In this document: piece by piece, positions 7,973-19,200 of the stretch | Layout: each line of letters opens with the position of its first letter | Position numbering within the stretch: the first letter of the stretch is position 1 | Assembly: GCA_002392745.1 (NCBI GenBank) | Contig: DGHR01000009.1 | Coordinates: 1 to 64,000, forward strand | Length of the DNA: 64,000 nucleotides | DNA from: Bacteroidales bacterium UBA3843 | GTDB taxonomy: Bacteria > Bacteroidota > Bacteroidia > Bacteroidales > Paludibacteraceae | Direction: 5' to 3' | Program-made: the position numbers and the translations under genes | Notes under the pieces: model-generated | Database searches by the model: none | The model's input: the letters and a program-made list of their open reading frames with translations, nothing else | Told to the model about the DNA's origin: nothing

Positions 7973-9583
7973 ATGACAACTCAACCCGATTATATTTTTG
8001 AAACATCGTGGGAGGTTTGCAACCGTGTAGGCGGCATTTACGCAGTCCTGAGCACGCGTGCAGCGAGCATGCAAGCGGAGCATCCCGACCAAGTCATCTT
8101 TTTCGGTCCGGATTTCGGAGCCCACAGCGACACTTGGTTTCGCGAAGACCGGTCCCTGCTGTCCGAGTGGCAGCGCCATTTCGCGCAAGAGACGTCGCAT
8201 GAGCCGATACCCGTGCGTGTAGGCCGCTGGGCTGTACCGGGCAACCCGATAACTATTTTGCTGCGCTTCGACTCCCTATGGCCGAAGAAAGACGCTATTT
8301 ACGGCTGGGCATGGCAGAAGTTTGCGGTTCAGAGCCATGCGGCGTATGGCGACTACGACGAGTCGTGCTTGTTCGGCTACGCCGCAGGAATGGTAATGGA
8401 GAGCCTGTATAAGTATCTTACAGCGAAGCGGTCTAACAGCGTAAGCGGTCTAACAGCAAAGCGGTCTAACAGCACCAGCGGTCTTAATTTCTGTGCGCAC
8501 GCCAATGAATGGCAGACCGCCTTCTCGATTTTCTATCTGGAAGACCATTGTCCGGAGATAGCGACCCTGTTCACGACCCATGCTACGGGAATAGGCCGTT
8601 CGATAGCAGGCAACGGCAAACCGTTGTACGACTATTTTGAGGGTTACAACGGCGACCAGATGGCCCAAGAGCTGAACATGGTGAGCAAACACTCGGTGGA
8701 GAAACAGGCCGCGCACTATGCCGACTGCTTCACCACCGTCAGTTATATCACGGCGCGCGAGTGTGCGCAGTTGCTGGACAAGAAAGTGGACATAGAGACT
8801 CCCAACGGTTTCGAGCCGACGTATGTGCCGAAAGGCAAAGCGTTTGACAAGAAGCGTGCCGAGGCTCGCGAGGTGTTGCGCCGTGTAGCCGGTGAACAGT
8901 TGGGCGGCGTAGTGCCGGAGAATGCGTTGTTCGTGTGCATCTCGGGCCGCCAGGAATGGAAGAACAAGGGTATAGATGTCTTTGCCCGGGCGATGGACAA
9001 GCTGGCGCAGAAGATCTACCACTCGCCGCTACCGGACCAGCTGCCGATGGACAATCCGGAGGTGGTCGCCTTTGTGATGATTCCTTATCTGGACCGTGCA
9101 CCTATCCGCAACGGCAATGTGAGTGTGGTGTTCGTACCCTATTATCTGGACGGCAACGACCCGATGTTCGGCAAGACCTATTACGACCTGCTGATAGGAA
9201 TGGATGTGACTGTCTTCCCGAGTTATTACGAGCCGTGGGGCTATACTCCGTTAGAGTCATGCGCCTTCCACGTGCCTACCATCACTACGTCGCTTGCCGG
9301 TTTCGGCGAGTGGGCCGCCCGTCAGAAAGAGCGGTACGGCGTGATAGTGATCGAACGCAACGACTCCAATTTCAATGAGGTGGCAGAACAAGTGGCCGAT
9401 GACGTGTTGCGGTTCGCCCGATTGAAGCCGGAGGAAGTGGCTTTGGCACGCAAAGAAGCCGCTGCGATAGCCAAGAAAGCAGATTGGAAACACTTCTTCA
9501 AATACTACCGTGAGGCGTATGAGATAGCTTTGCGGAAAGCCAAAGAGCGAGTCAAAAAACAACAAACAACAAAACAAGCATGA
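7973..9583 (+). CDS. Glycogen synthase, GT3 (eukaryotic-like) family
   Basis: Elongates alpha-1,4-glucan from nucleotide-glucose. The 536-residue protein starts 'YIFETSWEVCNRVGGIYAVLSTRA', the GT3 donor-binding signature. It keeps 'FTTHATGIGRSIAG', 'ISGRQEWKNKGIDVFARAM' and 'FPSYYEPWGYTPLESCAF', with the catalytic glutamates of the C-terminal Rossmann domain. Bacteroidales normally carry this type, not the GlgA/GT5 enzyme. Residues about 153-172 (SNSVSGLTAKRSNSTSGL) are an insert made of 16-17-bp DNA repeats and absent from what the family normally shows between 'MESLYKYL' and 'HANEWQ'. The stop overlaps the next start as ATGA. Confidence 0.93.
   Translation: MTTQPDYIFETSWEVCNRVGGIYAVLSTRAASMQAEHPDQVIFFGPDFGAHSDTWFREDRSLLSEWQRHFAQETSHEPIPVRVGRWAVPGNPITILLRFDSLWPKKDAIYGWAWQKFAVQSHAAYGDYDESCLFGYAAGMVMESLYKYLTAKRSNSVSGLTAKRSNSTSGLNFCAHANEWQTAFSIFYLEDHCPEIATLFTTHATGIGRSIAGNGKPLYDYFEGYNGDQMAQELNMVSKHSVEKQAAHYADCFTTVSYITARECAQLLDKKVDIETPNGFEPTYVPKGKAFDKKRAEAREVLRRVAGEQLGGVVPENALFVCISGRQEWKNKGIDVFARAMDKLAQKIYHSPLPDQLPMDNPEVVAFVMIPYLDRAPIRNGNVSVVFVPYYLDGNDPMFGKTYYDLLIGMDVTVFPSYYEPWGYTPLESCAFHVPTITTSLAGFGEWAARQKERYGVIVIERNDSNFNEVAEQVADDVLRFARLKPEEVALARKEAAAIAKKADWKHFFKYYREAYEIALRKAKERVKKQQTTKQA
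8428..8487. repeat. In-frame 16-17-bp tandem repeats in glycogen synthase
   Basis: Four imperfect copies of the unit AACAGCGAAGCGGTCT lie in tandem. The same unit recurs in the AsmA-like gene (22380-22445), in birA (57048-57096) and reversed in the spacer at 40832. Confidence 0.85.
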
Positions 9584-11268
9584 AAAATCTCCGATTAATA
9601 GCAGCTGTGCTGCTGGTTTTGTCCGTTGGTTTCTCGCCGGTGGATGCCTGCACCAATTTTCTGGTGGGCAAGGCGGCATCGGCGGACGGCAGTACCATCA
9701 TCTCCTATGCAGCGGATTCGTACGGCATGTACGGATTTCTGCATTTCTCTCCTGCGCAAGACTGGCCGGAAGGTGCCATGCGCGAGGTGAAAGACTGGGA
9801 TACGGGTCGTCCCCAAGGCTCCATTCCGCAAGTGGCTCACACCTACAAAGTGGTGGGCAACATGAACGAGCACCAAGTGACCATCGGTGAGACGACCTGG
9901 GGCGGACGTCAGGAACTATGGGACACCGTAGGCATCGACTATGGGAGTCTGATATACATTGCTCTGGAACGCAGCCAAACAGCCCGTGAGGCGATAGAGT
10001 GCATGATTTCGCTGGTCAACGAATACGGCTACGCCTCGGAGGGCGAGTCGTTCTCGATAGGCGACCCGAACGAGGTATGGATAATGGACCTGATAGGCAA
10101 AGGCAAAGGAAAGAAAGGCGCCAACTGGGTAGCCGTGCGTATACCGGACAACGCCGTCTCGGCGCATGCCAACCAGGCTCGCATAACGAAGTTGCCCACT
10201 GACAAAGCGCGAAAGACAAAGGAGCAGAAGCGTCTGGAGAAGAAACTGGGTTGCGTATGCCGCGGCGATTGGATGTGGAGCAAGGATGTGATTGCTTTTG
10301 CGCGTGAGAAAGGTTATTTCACGGGGGCAGACAAAGATTTCAGTTTCCAAGCTGCTTATTGTCCGTTTGATTTCAGCGGGTTGTTCGTATGCGAGGCGCG
10401 TGTATGGTCGTTTTTCAACCATTTCGCAAGCGGCATGGACCGCTATTTCAACTACGCGACGGGTGCCACTTATCGTGCCACAGGCGGCAAAGATGCAGGC
10501 GAGCATATGCCTCTGTGGATTGTCCCCGAGCGCAAAGTGAGTGTGCAGGATATCAAAGAGTGCATGCGCGACGAATATCAAGGCACGCCGCTGGATATCA
10601 CGCAGGGAACCGATGCGGGACCGTGGAACAGCAAATTGCGTTTCGGCGGTTTGGGTTTCAAACTGGATTCCGTACAGTACTGGTACGAGCGTCCTACTGC
10701 CACTCAGCAGACGGCATGGTCGTACGTAGCACAGATGCGCGGCAACAGCAAATACGGCGTGTTCTGGTTCGGTGTGGACGACGCAGCCTGCTCATGCTAC
10801 GTGCCGATGTACAGTTGTATAAATCATGTGCCGGAATGTATGGAGGAAGGCAACGGCGACAGCTATACGTTCTCTCCGACAAGCGCGTGGTGGACATTCA
10901 ATCTTGTAGCCAACTGGGCGTACACCAAATACAGCCGGATGTATCCTCATATTCGCGAGATGCAACAGGTATGGGACGACAAGTTCAATACCCAGATAGC
11001 CGGAGTAGATGCACAGGCGTCCGGGTTGAGTGATGACGAAGCCTGTTCGTTCCTGACTTCATATTCCTGTTCGCAGGCAGAGAACGTCGTGGCTGACTGG
11101 CAACGGCTGGGTATCTATCTGATGACGAAGTTTCTGGACGGTCAGGAACGCAAAGAAGAGAACGGTCAGTTCCTGCGCAATCCGTATGGCGGCAGTTGCG
11201 GTCCGAACCGTTTGCCGTTGCCGGAGCCATTCTTGAGGATGGTAGCCCCGGAAGTAACTCATGAATAA
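9580..11268 (+). CDS. C69-family dipeptidase (PepD-like), secreted
   Basis: A cysteine N-terminal nucleophile hydrolase cleaving dipeptides. The signal peptide (residues 1-23) is followed directly by Cys24 in 'ACTNFLVGKAASADGS', so signal cleavage itself would expose the catalytic cysteine. Other family features are 'GETTWGGRQEL', 'GIDYGSLIYIALERS', 'YGYASEGESFSIGDPNEVWIM' and 'SAHANQARI'. Its 562 residues fit the family. It overlaps the glycogen synthase stop by 4 bp and precedes the large T9SS cargo gene by 10 bp, so all are likely one transcript. It is probably periplasmic and involved in peptide use. Confidence 0.92.
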   Translation: MKNLRLIAAVLLVLSVGFSPVDACTNFLVGKAASADGSTIISYAADSYGMYGFLHFSPAQDWPEGAMREVKDWDTGRPQGSIPQVAHTYKVVGNMNEHQVTIGETTWGGRQELWDTVGIDYGSLIYIALERSQTAREAIECMISLVNEYGYASEGESFSIGDPNEVWIMDLIGKGKGKKGANWVAVRIPDNAVSAHANQARITKLPTDKARKTKEQKRLEKKLGCVCRGDWMWSKDVIAFAREKGYFTGADKDFSFQAAYCPFDFSGLFVCEARVWSFFNHFASGMDRYFNYATGATYRATGGKDAGEHMPLWIVPERKVSVQDIKECMRDEYQGTPLDITQGTDAGPWNSKLRFGGLGFKLDSVQYWYERPTATQQTAWSYVAQMRGNSKYGVFWFGVDDAACSCYVPMYSCINHVPECMEEGNGDSYTFSPTSAWWTFNLVANWAYTKYSRMYPHIREMQQVWDDKFNTQIAGVDAQASGLSDDEACSFLTSYSCSQAENVVADWQRLGIYLMTKFLDGQERKEENGQFLRNPYGGSCGPNRLPLPEPFLRMVAPEVTHE

Positions 11269-11278
11269 ATAAAAAAGT

Positions 11279-14200
11279 ATGAAGCGGAATATCGTTCTTC
11301 TGTTCGTCCTATGGCTGTGCGGAACATTGTCCGCAGAGCGTCACATAGTTACCGCAGAACAACTGCGGGCTTTTGCGACGGAGACCCAGACCAATTCTTT
11401 TGCAGGCGAGGTGGTTTACCTGGATGCCGACATTGACTTGGAGAGCCGGCAATGGACTCCTATAGGCAACGCCGACTATCCCTTCAAAGGCGAGTTGAAC
11501 GGTCAGAACCATGTGATCAGGAACCTGTATATATTCGGTTCCACGGGTGCAGCAGGACTGATTTCCGAGACAGGCGCAGAGGCTCAGATACACCACTTGG
11601 CTTTGTCGCAAGGTCAGATTTTGACGGACGGGACAAACGATGTGGGCTGTTTGATAGGCATTCACCGCGGCAGCATGCACCACTGTTTCAACATGGCGCA
11701 GATACTGGCCAATAACGGAAACCGTATAGGCGGTCTGGTGGGAACCAACTACGGCAAGATTCATTACTGCTACAATACCGGTCTGATTACCAAAGCGAAT
11801 ACGGTGGTAGGCGGTCTGGTGGGACTGAACAAGAGTACGGCCGAGTTGAGCTGGTGCTACAATATCGGTTACAGTCTGGGGTCCGCCCGTATAGGTTCTC
11901 TGTTCGGTGATGCAGAGGCAGGCTGCAGTGTAACGAATGTTTATTTCGACCAACAAGTGACGCGCATGCACGCCACGGGAAACGGCAGTAGCGAAGCTGT
12001 ATTGGTCAATTCGGACCATGTGGTGGAAAACACCCTGCTGCTGCGTAACAAGTTCTCCGCAAACGATGAATGGGACTGTTCGGAAGGTTATTATCCGCAG
12101 TTAGCCTGTTTTGCCGGTCAAGACGCATCGCTGGCGACCACTTGTCCCATCATCTTGGACGGCGACGAGCTGCCGATGGAGCGGGCAGAGGGAGTAGGGA
12201 CACCCAAAGAAGGCAACAAACCGCGCGAGAAATTCAATCTGGGTACACTGAACCAAAAAACGGCAACTTGGCGTTCCGAAAACGAGACTGTCATCAAAGT
12301 ACATTCCACAGCCGGGTATGCCGAGGTGTTCCGCCCGTGCGGCAACCAGGAGGTGATATTGACCGTGACAGTAGGTCAGGACACACGCCAAGTATATACT
12401 TTGGTCAAGGGATATGATCCTTTTGATGCCGGCAACCTGGGAGGCACGTACGTAGCGTGCTGGAACGAGACAATCAAGTTTGCTGCGGCAAACACATCCA
12501 ATGACGGAAAGGAACCCAGTGGCGGCAAGGATGACAAACAATCATATCCAACGGATTACCAATATATGATCATCCGCTACAAGGTAACTTACGACGAAGA
12601 AAATAACCGCATCTATACTCCGCTTGACACCATGAAAATGGGGCACAAAATGTACGGGAGTTTGCTTCTGCAGACCGATGAACCGGGCGAATATGTATAT
12701 GACCGCTACGTGCACGATGCGCGCTGTCGTACAGAGTGGTTGCAGTCAATGGGTAGGCTTACCCTGATAGTCCGCCGCGAATTCAGCACCGGAGAGTTGT
12801 ATGAGAAACCCGATACATTGTACGGGGTGCCCAATAGTATTCTGATAGACAGTAAACGTGACGCTGTCGGCGGCGGCGAAGAGTTTGATTATCTGTGGAC
12901 TTGTGTCCAGCTGAAAGTGGATTATGTGACAGGTCAAGTAGACACTGTTTCCAAGGGTATTGTTTACGGCGACGACTACGCGCAGATAAAAACCAGCACT
13001 TTTACCGCCAGATATACGACAGCCGGCGAATATGTCTATACCCGTATGGTAACGGAGAAATCCTGTACTTCCAAGACCCAGGAGTCGAAGAATAAACACC
13101 GCGTGGTGGTGTTCGAGAAGATTAAGCCGGGCAGTATCACTCCGTTTTACCGCGAGGTATGTACACCAACGTGCACAGACACGGTGATAGAAGCGGAAGC
13201 TGTAACGGGAGGTAACGGGCGTTATACGTATCGCTGGACGTGCAACGGCGAGCCGATAGCTGATTCGGACTCCGCTTGTCTGTTGTTGCGCAATGTGGCC
13301 ATGCAAAACGGTCAGACCTATGTCTTCCGCCGTCAGGTGAAGGACGACACGGGCTTGATGGATTGGCAGACAGCCGAAGGCGAGGTGACGATAGTTGTGT
13401 ACGATGCGTATGACTCGGGCGCAGTGCAAGCGGTGGACGAACAAGTGTGTCTGGAATCCGGTTCGATACAAGAGGTGAACCTGCATATAGATAACCAACG
13501 TAGCGCCAACGGTGACGGAGAGTTCGTTTATTGCTGGCTGTTATACAAGGGCGGGAATGAACCGCTGTTGTTAGATACTTTTTATATAAACTCCGCATCG
13601 CTGGACACCACTATCCAGTTGAGCGACTACTCCATGTCATTGCCGGTAACCTTGCAAGTTCGCCGGATGGTGCAGAACTCCTATTGTCAGACTGAATGGA
13701 AGGCATCGGAAGTGACAGCCGAATGGCGTCTGGGCAGGTCAGAGCGCCGCACGCAACCGGTCCCGGTTTGCATGGCCGATTTACCCTATCATGGAGAGTA
13801 CACCTATCAAGACGGTCATTCCCAGTCCTATACGATGAGTGAGGACCAGCAAACCATAGTGATGCACGACCGGACAGAGCAAGGCTGCCCCATGGAAGTA
13901 ACACTGCAGTGCAAGGCGACCAAGGTGCCGGTAGTGGAACTGCAACCCGTGATTTCGGTATGCCAGTCGGATTCCATGCTGGCAATCCGGTACAAAGTGG
14001 CAGAGGGTGCTCCAGACCGTTACGACCTGACCTTCAGCGAAGAAGCGCTGGCACTTGGTTTCCAACCTCAGACGAACATGCCGTTGCCCGCCTCGCGCCA
14101 AATCAACGTGCCTGTGCCCGATGGAGTGCCGTTGGGCAAGTATTCGCTCTCTATCATGTTCTATGCAGCTACAGCCGGTGCATCCGATTGCAAAGGGGTG

Positions 14201-14734
14201 GTGCAAACGGTTCCTTTCCGATTCGACCTGGACGGCTATGTTCACCGCAAATGGAACGACGTAGTGTTCGTGGACAACAGCGACAAGAACTGCGAGCCGA
14301 ACTGTGAAGAGGATCTTACGTTTGTCAAATGGCAGTGGTACAAAGACGGACAGTTGATAGAAGGAGATACCACTCAGTACCATTATGAGCAAGGCGGTCT
14401 GAACGGCTATTACCAAGTGGAAATGACGGCAGCGGACGGCACAGTCTATCGTAGTTGCGAATATGAGATGCGCCCCTTGTCGGCACTGGGTAATGTGGAG
14501 TTGCCCGGATTGCAAATCTATCCCTCTCCGGTACGTGCTTCGCAGGCTGTTCATGTATCCATGCCGACGGACGGACGTTTGACATGGTATGACCAATACG
14601 GCCGGTGTGTTGCCGTATACGAACTGACCGTCGGCATCCATACTATCCCCGCACCCGTGACAGCCGGCTTGTATCTGGTACAGAGTGCAAGTGCCGGTGC
14701 GCAAGTGGAAACGATAAAAATAGTAGTACAATGA
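11279..14734 (+). CDS. Large secreted protein with GLUG repeats and T9SS type A sorting domain
   Basis: The 1151-residue protein has a signal peptide (MKRNIVLLFVLWLCGTLSA). An N-terminal beta-helix made of GLUG-like motifs follows, about residues 20-250 ('GGLVGTNYGKIHYCYNTG', 'GGLVGLNKSTAELSWCYN', 'FYVYFDQQ'-like ends). The middle is a series of Ig/PKD-like beta-sandwich segments alternating 'RYTYRWTCNGEPI' and 'GEFVYCWLLYKGG'. The last 80 residues are a T9SS C-terminal domain ('LQIYPSPVRASQAVHVSM', 'WYDQYGRCVAVYEL', 'GLYLVQ..KIVVQ'), which would direct export through the Por system and surface attachment. Ligand is unknown. Its TGA overlaps the ATG of the OmpA-family gene. Confidence 0.88.
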   Translation: MKRNIVLLFVLWLCGTLSAERHIVTAEQLRAFATETQTNSFAGEVVYLDADIDLESRQWTPIGNADYPFKGELNGQNHVIRNLYIFGSTGAAGLISETGAEAQIHHLALSQGQILTDGTNDVGCLIGIHRGSMHHCFNMAQILANNGNRIGGLVGTNYGKIHYCYNTGLITKANTVVGGLVGLNKSTAELSWCYNIGYSLGSARIGSLFGDAEAGCSVTNVYFDQQVTRMHATGNGSSEAVLVNSDHVVENTLLLRNKFSANDEWDCSEGYYPQLACFAGQDASLATTCPIILDGDELPMERAEGVGTPKEGNKPREKFNLGTLNQKTATWRSENETVIKVHSTAGYAEVFRPCGNQEVILTVTVGQDTRQVYTLVKGYDPFDAGNLGGTYVACWNETIKFAAANTSNDGKEPSGGKDDKQSYPTDYQYMIIRYKVTYDEENNRIYTPLDTMKMGHKMYGSLLLQTDEPGEYVYDRYVHDARCRTEWLQSMGRLTLIVRREFSTGELYEKPDTLYGVPNSILIDSKRDAVGGGEEFDYLWTCVQLKVDYVTGQVDTVSKGIVYGDDYAQIKTSTFTARYTTAGEYVYTRMVTEKSCTSKTQESKNKHRVVVFEKIKPGSITPFYREVCTPTCTDTVIEAEAVTGGNGRYTYRWTCNGEPIADSDSACLLLRNVAMQNGQTYVFRRQVKDDTGLMDWQTAEGEVTIVVYDAYDSGAVQAVDEQVCLESGSIQEVNLHIDNQRSANGDGEFVYCWLLYKGGNEPLLLDTFYINSASLDTTIQLSDYSMSLPVTLQVRRMVQNSYCQTEWKASEVTAEWRLGRSERRTQPVPVCMADLPYHGEYTYQDGHSQSYTMSEDQQTIVMHDRTEQGCPMEVTLQCKATKVPVVELQPVISVCQSDSMLAIRYKVAEGAPDRYDLTFSEEALALGFQPQTNMPLPASRQINVPVPDGVPLGKYSLSIMFYAATAGASDCKGVVQTVPFRFDLDGYVHRKWNDVVFVDNSDKNCEPNCEEDLTFVKWQWYKDGQLIEGDTTQYHYEQGGLNGYYQVEMTAADGTVYRSCEYEMRPLSALGNVELPGLQIYPSPVRASQAVHVSMPTDGRLTWYDQYGRCVAVYELTVGIHTIPAPVTAGLYLVQSASAGAQVETIKIVVQ

Positions 14735-16182
14735 CACTCCGGCGTTTGTTCATATTGCTTTTAACCATTTGCTGCGCTATCAGTCTGACAGCTGCACCAA
14801 CCAAACGCAAGGTGAAAAAGAAAAAGCCCTTGCCAAAGCATTACATAGACGTTTATGCAGGCGGCGGAGTGACAGGCATGGGGTACTCGCCCGATGGAGG
14901 CAAGATGTCGCCGAGCGGTTCGTTCTCTGTGGGGGCAGGCTATACATGGTTCTTCGTTCCGTATATGGGACTTCAGACTGGTATCAGCCTGACGCGGGTG
15001 GGCGGAACAGCCCGTTTGACGGAGCCGATGGAGTGGACCGGACTGACGGACTATCAGGGCGAGACCTATACCCATCGTACTACCTTTGACAACTGGCGCG
15101 AGCGTCAGCAGTCATATCTGTTCCAAGTGCCGATAGGTCTGCGTTTCCGTTATCGCAAAGAGCAGGACCAACGGGCAGGATTGCATGCAGCCTTCGGATT
15201 CAACCTCGCAGTACCGGTAGTATCCAACTACAAGAACACATCCGGTTCGTTGACCCACACGGGTTGGTACGAACAATGGCACCTGATGGTACACGATTTG
15301 CCCGGCCGCTTTGAGACAGAGACAGTTACCACTCCGCAGGAGGAGTCTATTGCCAAGAAACTGCATCCGGTCAATGTGCAGGCCTACGCCGAATTGGGAA
15401 CTACCATCCGCCTCAACGAGCGCGCAGAACTACTGGTGGCAGCCTATGCGCAGTATATGCTCAATGATTTTTCGGCAGTGAACCGCGACGAGAGAACGGC
15501 GCTTGGTTTTGCCAACGGCCGCAACAACTACACCTTTATGCCGGAGTATAGGGGACTGGTCGGAACAGACCATGTGGGGGCCATCCATCCATGGGTAGCG
15601 GGCGTCAAACTGGGTGTAAGTATTTGGCCGGGAGTAACTGAACGCCAAAAGAAACGCCAACTCAAACGACTCATCAAACAGTTCCCGGAACTAACCCCCG
15701 TGCAACAGGTGCACGATACAATTATTATACACGATACTATCATCCTGCATGACACTGTGCGCATCACACAGGTTATGACCAAAGAGGCAATGCATACCGA
15801 AGCGGTCAAGCAGGCTGACTCCTTGCTCTCGCAGGCCGTCATATGGTTCCATTTCGACCAATATGACCCGATAGTGGAGCCGGAGTGGATATTGGATTCC
15901 GTAGCCGCTATGATGAATCGTTATCCCGATTTGAAATTGCATATCAACGGGCACGCATGCGTCATCGGTACGGATGCTTACAACCAGAAACTGGCTCTCC
16001 GCCGCGCACAGGCTGTGGCTGCCATTCTCCGGCGAAAAGGGATATCATCCGGCCGGATGAAAGTGCGTTCATACGGAGCCACACATCCCTATCGCTACAA
16101 CGCTGAGCACCAGCTATCCAAAGACCGTCGCGTTGAGGTGGTGCCGGAGGGATATGAACTGTTGCCGACGAAACAAAAATAG
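14731..16182 (+). CDS. OmpA-family outer-membrane protein
   Basis: The start at 14731 (MTLRRLFILLLTICC) overlaps the previous stop as ATGA and gives a proper signal peptide; the frame extends upstream but without signal sequence. 483 residues. The N-terminal part is a beta-barrel ('VYAGGGVTGMGYSPDGG', 'GYTWFFVPYMGLQTGISL'). A linker with a repeated 'HDTIIIHDTIILHDTV' pattern follows. The C-terminal OmpA peptidoglycan-binding domain (about 375-480) contains 'INGHACVIGTDAYNQKLALR' and 'YGATHPYRYN..SKDRRVEV'. Translational coupling to the T9SS cargo gene suggests that the pair work together at the outer membrane, similar to the PorE/OmpA-type anchors near secreted proteins; this is inference. 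Confidence 0.85.
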   Translation: MTLRRLFILLLTICCAISLTAAPTKRKVKKKKPLPKHYIDVYAGGGVTGMGYSPDGGKMSPSGSFSVGAGYTWFFVPYMGLQTGISLTRVGGTARLTEPMEWTGLTDYQGETYTHRTTFDNWRERQQSYLFQVPIGLRFRYRKEQDQRAGLHAAFGFNLAVPVVSNYKNTSGSLTHTGWYEQWHLMVHDLPGRFETETVTTPQEESIAKKLHPVNVQAYAELGTTIRLNERAELLVAAYAQYMLNDFSAVNRDERTALGFANGRNNYTFMPEYRGLVGTDHVGAIHPWVAGVKLGVSIWPGVTERQKKRQLKRLIKQFPELTPVQQVHDTIIIHDTIILHDTVRITQVMTKEAMHTEAVKQADSLLSQAVIWFHFDQYDPIVEPEWILDSVAAMMNRYPDLKLHINGHACVIGTDAYNQKLALRRAQAVAAILRRKGISSGRMKVRSYGATHPYRYNAEHQLSKDRRVEVVPEGYELLPTKQK

Positions 16183-16213
16183 CCGATAAATACACAACTA
16201 TTATATATCAATA

Positions 16214-19200
16214 ATGAAACATTTTAACGAGTACAAACAACTGAATCTACCCCAGCTGAGCCGTGAGGTTCTGGCCCAGTGGGAGCAGGAGGGATTATTC
16301 GAAAAATCCATCACAACACGCGAGGGACATCCGCAGTTCCTCTTCTTCGAGGGACCTCCCTCAGCCAACGGCAAACCGGGAATCCACCACGTAATGGCGC
16401 GTACTATCAAGGACACGTTCTGCCGTTTCAAGACAATGCAAGGTTTCCAAGTGCGCCGCAAAGCAGGTTGGGACACCCACGGTCTGCCGGTGGAATTGGG
16501 CGTGGAAAAAATGCTGGGTATCACCAAGGAAGATATCGGCAAAAAAATCTCTGTCGATGAATATAACGCTGCCTGCCGCCGCGAGGTAATGAAATACACC
16601 AAGGAGTGGACCAGTCTGACCCGGCAGATGGGTTATTGGGTAGACCTGGAGAATCCCTATATTACCTATGACAACAAGTATATTGAGACCCTCTGGTACC
16701 TGCTCAAGGAGCTCTACAAGAAGGGCTATCTCTACAAGGGCTACACCATCCAGCCTTATTCGCCTGCTGCCGGAACGGGTCTCTCGTCCCACGAACTGAA
16801 CCAACCCGGTTGCTACCGTGATGTCAAGGACCTCACCTGCACCGCACGGTTCAAGGTAAAACCAAATGGTCAAATGGTAAATAGATTTATCATCGCCTGG
16901 ACCACTACGCCTTGGACGCTGCCCTCCAACACGGCTTTGTGCGTCGGACCGAAGATTGACTATATAGAGGTGGAGACTCCTGCAGGCGACCATATCATCC
17001 TCGCCGAAGCACGATTGGATGCGTACCGCAAAGAACTATGCGGTATGGATGAAGACGGAAAACCGTTGGAGCCCAAAATCGTCTGGCGTGGCAAAGGAAA
17101 AGACCTTGTCGGCTTGGAGTACGAGCCGCTCTTCCCCTGGGTTAATCCGGGCGAAGGAGCGTTCCGCGTCATTCCGGGTGATTATGTCACTACCGAGGAC
17201 GGTACGGGTATCGTGCATATTGCGCCTACGTTCGGTGCTGACGATAAGAAAGTAGCCGATGCAGCCGGCGTGCCGGGACTCTATATGCAGACCAAGAACA
17301 ACGGTCCGCGTCCGATGGTGGACTTCACCGGCAAGTACTGGAACGTTGAGGACCTCGACGAGGAGTGGTACAAAGCCAACGTGAACGACGAACTCTACCG
17401 CCGTTATGCAGGCCGTTGGGTCAAGAACGCCTATGACCCGCAGTTTACCGTGGACGGCAAATACGATGAAGCAGCCGCTGCCAAGGCAGAGTCGCTCGAC
17501 CTCCATCTTTGTCTGGAGATGAAAGCCGACGGACGTCTGCTCCGTAGCGAGAAACACGTGCATACCTATCCCCATTGCTGGCGTACGGACAAGCCTGTCC
17601 TCTATTATCCGCTGGACAGCTGGTTCATTAAGTCCACCAAGGCGCGCGAGGAGATGATTGCCCTCAACAAGACCATCAACTGGCAGCCGGAATCGACCGG
17701 AACAGGCCGTTTCGGTCAGTGGCTCAACAACCTCAACGATTGGAACCTCAGCCGTAGCCGCTATTGGGGCACACCGTTGCCTATCTGGCGCACCGAGGAC
17801 GGAAACGAAGAAATATGTATCGGTTCTATTGCGGAACTCTTCGCGGAGATTGACAAGTCCGTTAAAGCGGGCTTCATGAAAGCCAACCCGTGGCCGAACC
17901 ATAAGCCGGGCGATTATTCCAAGGAAAACTACGATCCTTCGGTTATTGACCTTCACCGCCCCTATGTAGATAGTATTGTTTTGGTTTCGCCGAGCGGCAA
18001 ACCCATGCACCGCGAGCTCGACCTCATTGATGTATGGTTTGACTCCGGCGCCATGCCGTACGCCCAGAACCACTACCCCTTCGAGAACGCCGACCTGCCG
18101 CGCACGGCGGACTTCATCTCGGAAGGTGTGGACCAGACACGCGGTTGGTTCTTCACGCTACATGCCATCCACACGATGATAGAAGGTACTGTGGCATACA
18201 AAAACGTCATCTCCAACGGACTTGTCCTTGACAAGAACGGCAACAAGATGTCCAAACGTCTCGGCAACGCCGTTGACCCATTTGGTGCGCTTGATACTTA
18301 CGGTGCGGACGCCGTGCGATGGTACATGCTCACCAACTCCAGTCCGTGGGAGAACCTGAAGTTTGATCCCGAAGGAGTGGACGAGGTGCGCCGTAAGTTC
18401 TTCGGCACGCTGTATAACACCTATGGTTTCTTCGCCCTCTACGCGAACGTGGATGGCTGGGGTAATACGCCAAATCAGACTAACGAGACACTAACGAGAG
18501 AGAATCGGAACGGGAGAGATACGGGAGAAAAAGCAGAGTATGCCGAGATTGACCTATGGATTCTCTCCAAACTGAACTCTCTCATCAAAGAGGTGACGGA
18601 AGCCTACGAAGCCTATGAACCTACCAAAGCCGGTCGTGCCATCAGCGATTTCGTGCAGGACGACCTCTCTAACTGGTACGTGCGTCTGAACCGCAAGCGT
18701 TTCTGGGGCGGAGAGATGAATGCCGACAAAGAGGCGGCTTACGAAACCCTCTATACCTGCCTCAAGACCGTGGCTCAACTCATGGCGCCGAACGCACCGT
18801 TCTACGCCGACCGTCTCTATCGCGACCTGACAGGTGAGACCGTACACCTCAGCACGTGGCCTAAAGCCGATGAAGCACTCATCAACAAGACCCTGGAGCG
18901 TCAGATGTACCTCGCGCAGCAGGCTACCTCGACTATCCTCTCTCTCCGCAAACGCGCAGAGAAGAATGTCCGCCAGCCGCTGCAGAAAGCTGTCATTCCG
19001 ACGCCCGACCAGGAGACTACTGATGCCCTGCTCCACGTTGCCGACCTCATCAAATCCGAAGTGAACGTCAAGGAACTCGTCATCGTTCCTGCCGAGCAGT
19101 CGGAGATACGCCTTGTCAAGAAAATCAAGCCGAACTTCAAAGTGTTGGGCAAGAAAGTCGGTGCGAACATGAAAGCCCTCGCTGCCGCTATCAACGCCAT